From the NCBI RefSeq assembly GCF_029633865.1, contig NC_079212.1, positions 87,258,427 through 87,322,426 of the forward strand: a stretch of 64,000 bases of DNA, given 5' to 3'. Source of the stretch: Lampris incognitus (taxonomy: Eukaryota > Chordata > Actinopteri > Lampriformes > Lampridae). The notes under the pieces are model-generated. The model saw nothing but the letters and a program-made list of their open reading frames with translations, was not told the DNA's origin and did not search any database. This document shows, piece by piece, positions 41,000 to 52,609 of the stretch; position 1 is the first letter of the stretch, and every line of letters begins with the position of its first letter. Position numbers and translations under genes: made by a program.

Positions 41000-41312
41000 A
41001 TCCCCAAGAAACCCAATGAAATGACACCAGCAGAATTACTGTACCTCGCCCGGAAGAGGGAAACCGGGACCCCCTCCCGGAGCTAGACCTGGGAAGAGAG
41101 CTCGCCGGCAAGCGTCTGGTGGCCAGGACTTGGCCCATGGGGCCCGGTCGGGCCCGTCCCGAAGAAACAACATGGAGCCACCGCCCCGTGGACTCACCAC
41201 ACGCGGGGACGAGCATTGGTGTAGGATGCAAAAGAGGGGACCGGGGCGTGGCGACTTCCGGCATCGCAGACTGGTCCTCGGGACGTGGAATGTAACAAGA
41301 TGTTAGTGTGAC
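41000..41312 (+). mobile_element. 5' fragment of a fish LINE up to the endonuclease start
   Basis: GAGGGAAACCGGGACCCC, GGCCCATGGGGCCCGG and the final CTGGTCCTCGGGACGTGGAATGTAACA, translating LVLGTWNVT, the first endonuclease motif. A stop follows. Family not certain. Confidence 0.5.
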
Positions 41313-41517
41313 AAGAAAATAGTCCCAAAACAACAAGTGGAGCGGTGACCCCGCCAGTATGAGCAGTACGAGGCGTGGAGGAGAGGTCGGTCTGCAGCGT
41401 GGAGTCGGCCGGAAGTACGTGTGTGAGTCCTTGCTCACAGCTGATTCAACCATTTTCTGTTTGTCCAAAATTGTTCCTACAAAGTTTGTCAGAGACAGCG
41501 AGTTACTTGCTCCTGCA

Positions 41518-41600
41518 CAAAGCAGAGGAGGAGGAGGAGGAGAAGACGAAGAAGAAAGAGGAGGAGAAGGAGGAGGAGGAAGAGGAGGAGGCCTGGGAGA
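41518..41600. repeat. Purine-rich (GAGGAA)n
   Basis: Imperfect GAGGAG/AAGAAG units; Glu-rich frames are artefacts. Confidence 0.9.
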
Positions 41601-41831
41601 GAGAAGTAACTGAAGAGCTGCGTATGTCTCTTTGTGCAAAAACAAACATTTCCATTGCTTGACTAACGCGCAAACCAACAGAGCGAGAGAGAGAGAGAGA
41701 GAGACAGTCAAGCGATCAAGAAAATAATGATCCCCCCGCGTCTCAGTGGAGTGAAGCCAAAATGCAACAGCTGGCTACTGTCCTCTGAGAGACACAGACT
41801 GGAACTCTAATAAATAAACAAGCGACAAAGA

Positions 41832-41949
<118 letters not shown>

Positions 41950-42432
41950 GAGAGAGCGGGAAAAGTGTTGAAAGCTTCCATCTGGAGGTCCATGACAAGC
42001 CTGCGGTATTAAAGCCTCAGTCTGTCGAGGAGCTGTGGTTCTGACGTGTGCTGCTGAACAGAGGAGTGACACCCAGGGATTAAACCCGGAAAGGAAGGAG
42101 GAAAAAACCCAACTTGCTGCGCAGCGCGGCGAGCCAAGCCACGTCGGGCTGAGGGCTTGGTGCTGAAACGGAGTTTCAGCCACACATAATTTACACGCTG
42201 GATGGACTGACAGCGAGGCTGCTCAGCCTGCCGTGGCCCCCCTAATCTACTGTTTATTCATGACGGAGAGCGCCGCCCTGTCAGGCCGAACCGCGCACTG
42301 CAAGAGCTCCCACCAGCTGTACAGACGCCCTCGCTCACTGGTCCCACACCACCAAGTATCCGGCGTCTAATGGCACCACGTCAAATTAACATTTAAAGTA
42401 ATGATAGCTTCCGTTGTTTATGCGATGGAAGG

Positions 42433-43060
42433 ACCAAGGCGGTCATTATGACCGTTTTGGATTTTCAAAGTTTAATAACTCTGCAATAAAAAAAGATACA
42501 GACCTGCCGCTCTCTGAATTCCCCTAAAACTGCATATAGTTGCATTAAAACGACTTTTAGATCAACCGCACAAAAAATAAAAGTTATAAGATCTACCTAA
42601 AACGACCACGAGCAGTCAAAATGGCCGCCTCGTAATTAGCGCGTGATCGTGCCGTCATGTCAGCATTGATGACGTGTGTTGGTGGCGTCATTTCCTTCGT
42701 GAAGTTCGTTGCTCTGTCCTAGGAACACACTAGCGCCCTCCAGTGGAGAGAAATAGTCTACACTTGATGTGTGATTATGTCCAGCATGTCTGGTTACAGA
42801 CGCACCATGACTACCACCGAGGCGCTGCAGTATCTACAGGCGTTGGACAGCGGCCATTTTAAATTGTTTCAAAATAGTATTAAAGTTGTTAAAATGTTAA
42901 TTTTGGTGTCAGTTAGTTTCATAACAGACATACTAACATATGTAATGCATTAATATCACAACTGGGTATTTATCTTGACACAATATAGAGTTTAAAAACC
43001 GGCCGTCATTTTGACCGGCCGTGGTCGTTCTAGGCAGGAGTGACATTCCAGCCGTTCTAG
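42433..43060 (+). mobile_element. Non-autonomous DNA transposon-like element A
   Basis: The left end has GGCGGTCATTATGACCG and the right end GGCCGTCATTTTGACCGGCC with CGTGGTCGTTCTAGG. An inverted relative lies at 46949-47565. An extra copy of the right-end motif occurs inside (42594-42629, CCTAAAACGACCACGAGC). No coding frame; superfamily unknown. Confidence 0.55.
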
Positions 43061-43694
43061 TGTTATCTTGGTAATCAGCATTTCTTAGCTATATTCACTT
43101 AGAAAGAATATGGGTCAAAAAGAAAACTGGCCATATTGCAACGCAAATACAGGTCACACTTTTATTTCGTATCCCTCTACCACGGATCCTGGTGTTCTGT
43201 CCATCATCCCACGAGTCCTTTACTTGACTGACCGACTTTTTAAGACATTTGTCCGCCCGCCTGCCCGCTGTACTGATTTGACATGACGCGTATGAAGTGC
43301 AGAGTAAAGAGGACAGAGGAGGAAATGCCAGATATAATTGGTGGACTTGGTCGCGTGTCATCACAGATTTTGTCATTCCTGTCCTCTCCTGCTGTTAAAT
43401 CTTTCATAGCTTTTTGATGAGATCGCCTCCCCTCCACCTGTGTCCGTGCCCCTCCACTCACTCGAGCGCACGCACGCACGCACTTTTTTACCCACCGTCT
43501 TCACTTCTGGTGTGGCTATTGACTTCCTCCCCATTCATTATCTTTTTCATCAGCTAAATTATTTAACCTGTTCACTGCTGATTCTGCCCTCGTTTTTTCA
43601 TCCGCCCACCGGGGGCGTTTTGCTGTAACTAAACAAGCGCTCCCAGTGATCCATGCAGTAAAAAACCAGTTACATTTAATTGGTTAACTAAACG
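43061..43694. other. No gene recognised
   Basis: No supported coding region. Short (GCAC)n near 43467. Confidence 0.4.
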
Positions 43695-43911
43695 TGGGCA
43701 ACAGTGGCTCGGAGGTAGAGCAGGTGGGTCTGGTAACTGGAGGGTTGCGGGCTCGATCCTCGGCTCCTCTTGGCAAAAAATGTCGAGGTGTCCTTGAGCA
43801 ACACACCTGCCTGCTCCCGACGAGCTGGTTGTTACCTTGACTCCGCCGTCGGCGAGTGAACGTGAGCCGTTCATTAACCGCAAAGTGGTCGCGTGGCAGC
43901 CCATTTACCCT
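43695..43911 (+). mobile_element. tRNA-derived SINE
   Basis: Head GTGGCTCGGAGGTAGAGCAGG (A-box) and GGGCTCGATCCTCGGC (B-box), then GTCGAGGTGTCCTTGAGCAA typical of a common fish SINE body. Truncated at the 3' end. Confidence 0.75.
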
Positions 43912-45030
43912 CTAATAAGTTTTATGAATCAGTCATTTGCCGAGTGACCTTTTTGTGCCGAGGGCTTGAAGTTTGTCTGTCGTGACCCTTGTTTCTGTGG
44001 CTCTTGGACGAGTCAAATGGAGTAAGACCTGTGTGATACGCCGTGGGAATCTGAGCTGGACGAGTCCAGAAAGGAGGATAGCTTTTCTTATTTGTGGGTG
44101 CGCTCAAGGGCCCCGTCAGAGAACATTGGTCAGCAGGAGCTGAGCTGAAGACACGTCTCGGGGAGCGATTGCTGTAGAGCGAGGCAGACCAGAGGCAAGT
44201 GGGGCCGAGCGGGAGGTGGAGCGACGAGAGGAAGATGGATGGATGTTCAGAGGAGAGACCCGGCGGGATCAGAGGGGCAGCTACAGGGGGGCCAACATGA
44301 GACAGCTGCTTCAGACCTGGATAAAGGAGAGGGACGAATGGAGGAGTTAAGGACCAAAACAGTGGTATAAGGAAGACTGGTTTTTGGTAAAACAACTCAC
44401 GCATCCCTCGGTTGTGGTCCTCCGAGGTTCTCATATTGCCAGCTCAGCTACTTCACCATTAGCTACATAACTGTGTCGCTGGTGTGTGAAGCTAACATTT
44501 GCTGATAGTGTGATGCTCAATGAGAAGAATCTTTTTTCACTCTTTCCGTTACTATAAGTCATCCAAAGATTTATGTTGCAGAGATGACCTTTTCAATAAA
44601 TTTATATTTCACAACCAATATGTACTTTGCCCTTTACAATGATGAGCCGGACGCCAGAGTTTGAATATTTATTATGGGCTTAATATGGGGAATCTGCGTT
44701 GGTCAGTTTTGAAATTTCCTATCTTGGCCCACGTCGATACCTTTGGCCAGGTTTTAATGACTCACACGTTCTACGTATCTCAACATCTACTGATACATAC
44801 TATAAGGCTCGTATTGGCAGCAGCGTTAAGTTTTATCTGACCTGTTTAGAGGAAGTAAATGTTCAACAAACTCAAACGCGTGCCATATGATGTCCAGTAA
44901 AGTGTGATGATGTGCTCTGATTTTGGCCAGATGGTGTCTGGCTTAAAAACGAAGGTGGATCGATGTGAACATTAGAAAAACTAGAATGAAAAGTGTGCAG
45001 AGTAACAATAATCTAGAGCATTTTAGCCGT
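43912..45030. other. No gene recognised
   Basis: Intronic sequence with no supported repeat family or coding content. Confidence 0.4.
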
Positions 45031-45343
45031 CATCTCCATGTTAAAAACCATGTAAAGCATGACAGGCTGGTCTTGGTACTCTGACATGTTAGCATAGCAG
45101 GATACACACAGCTGCAGATAATAACACTAATGATGATATGTTGGATGAACCGACCATTGACAGTACCATTGACAGCTGTTGGTGCTGGTTTTGGCTGTCA
45201 ATGCTGATAGGTGTGCTGGTACACCAGATCCATTACTAATGTTATCATCTGCAGCTGTGTTTATCCTGCTATGCTTACATCACAGGGTACAAAGACCGAC
45301 CTGGTATGTCTTTAACATTTACATGGTTTTTAACTTGTAGATG
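45031..45343. mobile_element. Foldback/MITE-like element
   Basis: Arms of about 110 bp: CATCTCCATGTTAAAAACC... on the left against ...GGTTTTTAACTTGTAGATG on the right, sharing ATAGCAGGATA and CAGCTGCAGAT in inverted order. The loop is about 90 bp. No clear target duplicate. Confidence 0.75.
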
Positions 45344-45528
45344 TCAGCAAACTCATTAAAATGGTCCAGGGTTTAGTTACTCTTTAAGGGAAAATAAAGG
45401 GTCTATCATATAAGGATGTAGACGTTAGAACCAAAAGGTGTGTCTGTAAGATTTAAGATTAACATTAAAGTTCAAACAAGATTCGAAATCTCCTCACTTT
45501 ACATATAGGAAATATCAATCAAAATGAT

Positions 45529-45914
45529 GGGCGTATAGTGTTAGCGGTCTATTCCGTTGCCTACCAATCGCCGGTTCGAATCCCCGTGTTATCCCCGGCT
45601 TGGTCGGGCGTCCCTACAGACACGATTGGCCGTGTCTGCGGGTGGGAACTTGGATGTGGGTATGTGTCCTGGTCGCTGCACTAGCGCCTCCTCCGGTCGG
45701 TCGGGGCGCCTGTTCGGCGAGGAGGGGGAACTGGGGAGAATAGTGTGATCCTACGTCCCCCCTGGCGAGACTCCTCACTGTCAGGTGAAAAGAAGCGGCT
45801 GGCGATTCCACGTGTATCGGAGGAGACATGTCTGCAGCCCTCCCCGGATCAGTAGAGGGCGTGGAGCAGCGACCGGGTCGGCTCGCAAGAGTGGGGTACT
45901 TGGCCAAGTACAAT
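45529..45914 (+). mobile_element. tRNA-derived fish SINE (copy 1)
   Basis: Damaged head (GGGCGTATAGTGTTAGCGGT), B-box GGTTCGAATCCCCG, body with CTGCACTAGCGCCTCC and GTGAAAAGAAGCGGCTGG. The tail is truncated. Same family as 54821-55200 and 58061-58518. Confidence 0.9.
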
Positions 45915-46111
45915 CGACTCTGTGCGTAACTGTAGTCCAATAACTTCCGGTTTCTACTGCAGCGGTCATACCAGTTTCCTGTTTGTTGGCCTGTGCTATT
46001 GACAATGGCATATTTTTGGCGATGCCTGCAAGATTTACCATGGATAAATGTCAACCACATGCACACGACTGTCCACACACTTCCACCTGCACCTACCAGG
46101 ACACGGGTCTC

Positions 46112-46185
46112 CCGCCCGTGGTGCGGGAGACCCGGGTTCGCGTCCCGGCTGCGGCGGGTCCCGGCTGTCCCCCGAATTCGCTACA
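46112..46185 (+). repeat. tRNA-like LTR-type repeat (copy 7, 5'-truncated)
   Basis: CCGCCCGTGGTGCGGGAGAC, GGGTTCGCGTCCCGG and end CGAATTCGCTACA. It is followed by TTAT and then copy 8. Confidence 0.75.
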
Positions 46186-46189
46186 TTAT

Positions 46190-46312
46190 TGTAACGTGCA
46201 CGGTCTGACCCTTTAGTCTAGCGGTTAGCGATGCCTCCTGCGGTGCGGGCGATAGGGGTTCGCGTCCCGGCCGCGGCAGTTCCTGTGGTTGCGTTGTCCC
46301 CCGAATTCGCTA
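46190..46312 (+). repeat. tRNA-like LTR-type repeat (copy 8) with 4-bp TSD
   Basis: TGTAACGTGCACGG...CGAATTCGCTACA, 123 bp, flanked by TTAT at 46186-46189 and 46313-46316. It lacks about 34 bp present in copy 4 but shares its TCTAGCGGTTAGCGA subfamily markers. Confidence 0.85.
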
Positions 46313-46316
46313 CATT

Positions 46317-46948
46317 ATAATGCCTGTAAGTTCATAATTGTGCATATAAAAAAAGAATAAAAAAAAATAGCTAGATTGTGGGTAGTTGCTGGAGTAGCCG
46401 TTAACTTCAGCCTCGCTAAACAACACGACGCGATGCAGACTTCAATTTCAGTTTAAGCATCTCCGAAGCGGCACTGACGATGACGTGCGTGAGGGTTAAC
46501 GTTACGTATAAAGGACACACGTTCAAGTGCACTGTTGGGGGTTGTTGGTGTGGCTCCAGGGTTCGTCATTACCCCACCACAGAAGCCGCTTTGTCTCTGA
46601 GCCCATCTGATGAAGTACAAGGGAGCGAAGTGGAGGCTGCAGAGCTGCACAGTGAAGAGTGACGTGACACGCGTGCCTAAAACCCTCACCCATCCACCGC
46701 GTGCAGGGGACTGCCTGCTCTGAGCGCTGACCTTGGACAAAAAGCCTCCTCCGGATAAAACGCGGTGACTGTCTATTATCTAATTAGGTAGACGGAGAAC
46801 CGAATCCGCACCTACCGGTAGGAGACGCCCTCGTGAGAACAGCAGATTTAAAATGCTTACTTCACGTTGCACGCGCAGATGAACAGCTTATAGGGAAAAG
46901 TTGATCACGGGCATTTGATTTGGTGGCGTATGGGTAAGACTAAGTGTG
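46317..46948. other. No gene recognised
   Basis: No coding or repeat evidence beyond short A-runs. Confidence 0.4.
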
Positions 46949-47565
46949 TAGAACGACCGGGATTTCACTAGTACCTAAAACGACCACGGGCGGTCAAAAT
47001 GACCGCCGGTTTTGTAAACTCTGTATTCTGTCAGTATAAATACCCATATGAGATATTAATGGCTCGCATATGTTAGTATGTCTTTTATGAAACTAACAGA
47101 TCCCAAAGTTAAAATAACAACTATAATACTATTTTTAATCAATTTAAACTTCAGAGAGACATGGTCCAACGTGAATAGCAAAATTGAAAAAGTGAAAATA
47201 TTAAAAACAAGTTGTCTGTATCTTTGTGCTGTTATTGTGTGCTGCGGTAGTGCAGTATAGATATGGTGTTATGTGCACCATGCTTGTTGATACATTTGTT
47301 CTTATTTCTATTTCTCATTTTATCTTTTATTTCTATTTGTTTCTCTTTTTCTTGTTTCTATTGGTTTCTATTTTCTTATCTTGTAGCTTGTTGGGTTTTA
47401 GTTATTAGAGCGCGAGTGTCAGTAATAGAACCCAATTTCTCCACGGGGATGAATAAAGTGTTCTGATTCGGATTCGGATTTTCCCCCCACAAAGTTATTA
47501 AACTTTGAAAATCCAAAGCGGTCATCATGACCGTCTTGGTTGTGGTGTACTGGCTAGAATTAAGT
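46949..47565 (-). mobile_element. Non-autonomous DNA transposon-like element B
   Basis: An inverted relative of 42433-43060: it starts GAACGACCGGGATTTCAC...CCTAAAACGACCACGG and ends CGGTCATCATGACCGTCTTGG. An L2-type LINE tail (about 47240-47480, ending GATGAATAAAGTGTTCTG then ATTCGG units) is inserted in it. Confidence 0.55.
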
Positions 47566-49625
47566 TCAAGGTTAGGATTAAGATTACGATAGGATTAAGA
47601 GTATCTACTTTATAATTCAACTTGACGCAAAGTTTATGGGAACTTAAGATGCGTTTACTCTCTTCTTATTGTCGTGTAAAACGTTACTTTTGTTTCTGTA
47701 AATACTCAGCAGAACTGGTAAAAACATCCAACAGAGCATTTGTTCTGCGCCCTTCTCTCAATCACCAGATTAATGCTTGTAGATCAAACGCCGGGACGTG
47801 AGACACAGTTAACCCAGTTAGTTAATTGAATATGCCAGCGAGCAGGTATTGGCGTGACATGTTGGACTCAGCTGCATGATGGGAAAGTCCTGCTTGCTCT
47901 CCGCGGGTGAAGTAGGTGTGATGTGACCACTGCCGGAAGAAGGTAATTGCTGTGTTTCAGACAGGTGTTGGTTTTGGCCTGACGTGCCAGTCCACTGCAG
48001 GGTAATTAATTCATTTCATTAAGGTAGTTTCGGAGCGGTAATTGGTGGTTTGTTGACGTCATGTCCTTATTTCCCTTCTGACGTTGCATGAACGTGTTGC
48101 ATAATGACAGCAGATTGTAATGAGGTGTGCAAGACAGGAAGGTATAAAACTCTAGATGCCGTTACTTGTTATTTTACACCGAGGAGTGTAAGTCCTCCTG
48201 TGTGCAGCAGTCTGTCCTCTGTCATTCTTCATTCTTGTCATTTTATCAAAGATGCACATACACAATCCACGCACATTCACATGGCCATTATTTCTCTCTA
48301 TATATTCCCATTTTAATGGCCCAGGCCATTATATTGTGTGGACTAATAAGACTCACGTTGTGTGTTACTGTTTTGTCGTGGCTTTGTTGTGTTCCCCACT
48401 TTCATCCTCATTATATTATTTATTCTGCTTCATCAAGAAAGCTGGTGGTTCCTCCGTTCCGCAGCCAGGTCTGTGTCATGGCGTCTGGTAACGATGTTTT
48501 TCCTGAGCTCCAGTGAAAGGATGGAGCGTTGTCTGCCTCGCAGTATCAAAAGCCCACATGATTAGACGGCATTTGTGTTTAGTGTAGTAGTAAATTGTGA
48601 CCGTAGCGCCACGGTGGACTGTTCCTCCACCATTTCAGCTTTAGCTGATGCAGTGCAGGTAGAGGGCCACACACACTCCTTTATACCCAATTAAAAAGTC
48701 TCCCAGGCTCTCAAAGGTTTCAATCTGGGGCCAATTACAGGCTTTCTAATCAACATCTTGACATCCGGGGTCCTGGGTGCCACAGATAAATATTAGCATT
48801 TAGTATGCCAATTAGGGCGGGAACCTGCAGGGGCGGCACGGGGCTCCCTGTCCTGCTCCTCCGTGATGGAACCAGGACTCCCTCGGAGTCCGCGCAAGGA
48901 TGGAGACGGAGGGAAGTGCGTCAGCTTTTAGAAAACAAGATATCTCACTGCCCTTGTTCTCTTCGTAAAGCAGCCCTATCCATGTCCACCCGCACAGGTC
49001 CCGGGGGAAGGTTTAAGAGGGGCCCCCATCTCCATCGCCTCACTCCACTCTGCAAGGTCTGGTCTGCTCATCATGGTGAATGAGTCCTGTCAGTTTTATT
49101 GCCAGAGGACCACGGCACCACTACAAACAACAAGAAACCAGAACAAGAAAAACAAGGCTACACGAATCGTGCGCCTTTGATTTCGACCCCCCCCCCCCCC
49201 AGAAACGGATGCGCTCGATCAGTTCTTCATCCAGCAGGCCCCTCGCCATCAGTCAGAGGCCAGCCTCTTGTCTGCCTCCCTCCCCGATTCCTGTGCCTGG
49301 ACTGTTAAAGTGGAGGGCAGCTGCTCGCTGGTCTGTGTGCTCACTACACCCTGCTTCCCTCCACCTCCACCATCCCCTCCCTCCATCTTCACTTTTGCCA
49401 TTCATGTCCGTCTCATGAAACGCCATGAACTCCACTATTGAGTTGATATTGTTTTGAGTAAGTTTACTTTAAAATAGATTTAAGTACTCATTTACGCTCC
49501 CTGTTGGCCCTTATTCTTTTATTGATCCAAATCAAGTGCCTGAAGACACCTGAAGACACCCGAAGAAAGCAGAAGACAGGGATTTTACTGTACATTGGAA
49601 ATAACATTATAGTATTATCAAGCTA
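47566..49625. other. Repeat-poor intron sequence, possible conserved non-coding DNA
   Basis: No transposon recognised. Stretches near 47990-48080 (GGTAATTAATTCATTTCATT) and 48690-48820 (GGCCAATTACAGGC, TTCTAATCAAC, GCCAATTAGGG) are rich in TAAT/ATTA homeodomain-type cores. Conservation cannot be tested here. Confidence 0.35.
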
Positions 49626-49649
49626 TATCATGTTCCACTTACATGCGCG

Positions 49650-50013
49650 CTCTCTCTGTCTGTCTCTCTGTCTCTCCCCCTCTGTCTGTCTGTCTGTCTC
49701 CCCCCCATCTGTCTGTCTCTCTCTCTTCTCTGTCTCTTTCTCTGCCTCTCTCTGTCTGTCTGTCTCTTCTTGCTCTCTCTCTCTCTGTCTGTCTGTCTCT
49801 CTCTGTCTGTCTCTGTCTGTCTGTCTGCCTGTGTCTCTGTCTGTCTGTCTATCCCCCTCTCTCTGTGTTTGTCTGTCTCTCTCTCTTGCTCTCTCTCTCT
49901 GTCTTTCGCTCTCTCTTATCTGCCCCCTCTCTCTCTGTCTCGCTCTCTCCCCCTTCTCTCTCACTCGCTATTCTCTCCCCCCTCTCTCTTTCTGCCCCCC
50001 CCTCACTCAATTC
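49650..50013. repeat. CT-rich (CTCTGTCTGTCT)n low complexity
   Basis: Irregular CTCT and CTGT units for 360 bp; Ser/Leu/Cys frames are artefacts. Confidence 0.95.
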
Positions 50014-50073
50014 AGTTCAATTTAGTGATGCTTTACTGGCATGACTACAGTCGTTACAATGTTGCCAGTGCAG

Positions 50074-50228
50074 GTGAGAGTGGAACAGGTTGATACAGTG
50101 AAACAGGTTGATACAGTGGAACAAGTTGATACAGTGAAACAGGTTGATACAGTGGAACATGTTGATACAGTGAAACAGGTTGATACAGTGGAACAGGTTG
50201 ATACAGTGGAACAGGTTGATACAGTGTT
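50074..50228. repeat. 18-bp minisatellite (GTTGATACAGTGGAACAG)n
   Basis: About eight to nine units alternating GTGAAAC and GTGGAAC. No spacers, so not CRISPR. Confidence 0.9.
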
Positions 50229-50501
50229 ACTAAACGGAAGGGGAATGGGTAGAACCGGAAGAGATACAGAACAGTAGTCGGAACAGTAATTGACAGTGTT
50301 TTGGGCACTCACTGACCCTTAGACCATGGCATTCTGACACATATTATTATTCATATTTATTCATACCCTCTCTCTCTCTCTTTCTTAAAATTAAATGCTG
50401 TCCCTGTGATGAGAAGTAGAGTTAGTGTGATCTTCACCTTCATCATCAGGCCAACAGACAGAGATTCATTCCCCCGTCACCACCAGTCTCAGCACGCTGA
50501 C

Positions 50502-50502
<1 letters not shown>

Positions 50503-50568
<66 letters not shown>

Positions 50569-50569
50569 C
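50503..50569. repeat. (TTA)n microsatellite
   Basis: About 22 TTA units. Confidence 0.97.
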
Positions 50570-51348
50570 CCCACAGCCCCAGTGCCCCTCCCTTGTTTAA
50601 AAAAGGGATTTTCATTGTGATGGTTACTGAAAAACCAGCAGCTGGGTTTGTGTGTTAAACCCGAGCATGTCGAGGTTGGTGGGGGTCCATTACAGCCTTC
50701 GTTAGGGGTCCGGAAAGGTGAGCTTGGTGTTGGGATGGTATATGAAGAGGATGCAACCATGAATTAATCATAAACCATACGCATTGACTGTCAGCAGCTG
50801 AATAGGTGCCGGGGGGTTGTGTCTCCTGCAAAAGTTGAGCAGAGACCAACAAATAAACTATTCTACCCTTAACAAGCAAACATAATGAACCGAGGTCCAC
50901 GTTGAAAGGGCCATTACACTGGTTTGGGGTGCACGCCGGTGCTGCTGCGGAGGCTGGTTAGAGCCCCATGCAGTCCTGCTGCTGTGTGATCAGGCAGCCC
51001 TGCAAACACATTGTCCAGACACATATCCCGAACTAGCTTTAAATGTAGACCTGCAAGAAGATTCAGACACACGCAGGCTTGCTCCTCAAGCTCGGCTGAA
51101 GAATAATGTCAGGGGACGGCTGCAATTAAGCGGTGTAGGCCGCTGCCCAAGTAGCAGGGATCTCCTTTCTACAGTCCTTTTAGGTCTCCTTAGGGGAGTC
51201 GCTCGGTTCCTGTTGGAATACTGCAATTTACATAAATCTCCAAATGTCTCTCGTAGACAGCACTGTGCTGTTCTCCAAGGGCTCAGTTGAGATACATAAA
51301 ACATGTAAAGGACACGGCCTAAAAATAAGACCTGAATAAGATATATTT

Positions 51349-51350
<2 letters not shown>
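50570..51350. other. Repeat-poor intron sequence
   Basis: No gene. The block 51110-51310 (CCAAGTAGCAGGGATC, CTGCAATTTACATAAATCTC) has balanced composition and no repeat likeness; candidate non-coding conservation. Confidence 0.3.

Positions 51351-51392
<42 letters not shown>
51351..51392. repeat. (TG)n microsatellite
   Basis: About 19 TG units. Confidence 0.97.
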
Positions 51393-51393
<1 letters not shown>

Positions 51394-52600
51394 TGTGAGC
51401 CCCCGACCTCTTCCTACTGTTTCCTCACCCATATGACCACTGTTGCCCATCCTGTGCTCCTATACGTGTTGTCATTGTGTGGAGCCATGAGGAGTCGAGG
51501 CTATTAGGGTGGGAGCTACCACAGCAGCTGGACTACCAATTACTGCAGCCGGCAGCCCTGCAGCCTGCTCCGGTGCATCCGGAGTTGGGGGGTGGGGGTG
51601 GGGGTGGGGTAGTGTTTGCTGAGGGGTGGTTGATGGTGGGCGTCTCTGGAGACCTGCCACAGCGGCGCGCCGTTAATCAATCCGATTTAGGCCGGACAGG
51701 GACATGCTCAGCCGCTGCTCCTGCTTGCATGGCGGCGGCGGCGGCGGCGGGAGGAGGGGGGTAAAGGCGCGCGTGACCTGCATCTCATTCCAGAACCGGG
51801 AGGAGAAAAGCTGGATAGATGTGGGTCTAGAATGAAGAGGGGGGGGAGCCGGGAAGGCGGTGGGGGTGGGCGAAGGCAGGAGGGGATGATGGAGGGGACG
51901 TTAGGTGTGCAGAAAGAGACAACAATTAATGGAGTGGTGTGAGCTGAATGAAAACAAAGGGGATGTATTGATTCATCCCGGTCTTCGGGAGGACGGGGGA
52001 CGTTCAGCCACAGCGCAGGAGGAAATCGGGCCTACGGAGAAAAATGATGAGTAATGACTTAAGTTGATGGAACGGGCAAAAACTCATTAGTGGAGGGAGG
52101 GTGGGGGGGTTCGCTTAGTTGGATCCCATTCGACAAGTCCAACTGCTACCAACGAGAGACGGAGTGGGGGGTGGGGGGGTGATGATGACCAGTGGAGATG
52201 ATGGACCATATCTTTAGTCAGACCGGGGCCCAGCCAGAGACAAGGACGGAGTGAGGGTAGTGTTTTTGCATACATGAATATGGATGTGGTTGTGTATTCC
52301 TGTTTTTCCACCATTAAGCGGATCGTCTGCACGAATGGTTGCTTACTTACCCAATGAAATGACAATTTATTATAAGCTGATTTGCTTATTCGCGCGCAGA
52401 GGCGACGCGGAATCTGTGCGATGCGTTGCAGTCGGGACCATCCGCGTGCACAGCGTGGCGTGTCCGAATACCTGCGGGACGACGGATTAACGCTGCTCAC
52501 GGCTGTTGCTGATGGTCGCTGTGGAGGAGCCTGGCACGCAGCTGAACAGCAGCAGAAACACGTGTCAACATGATCGGCTAGAGGAGCTGTTTTACACGGC
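51393..52600. other. Intron sequence without recognised gene
   Basis: Contains CGG repeats (51731-51752), G-rich runs and a possible conserved block at 51480-51570. No coding evidence. Confidence 0.35.
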
Positions 52601-52609
52601 ATTGCCGCA

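Noticed and set aside
50074..50228. CRISPR-like direct repeats
   Set aside because: Contiguous 18-bp units without spacers in a vertebrate intron.
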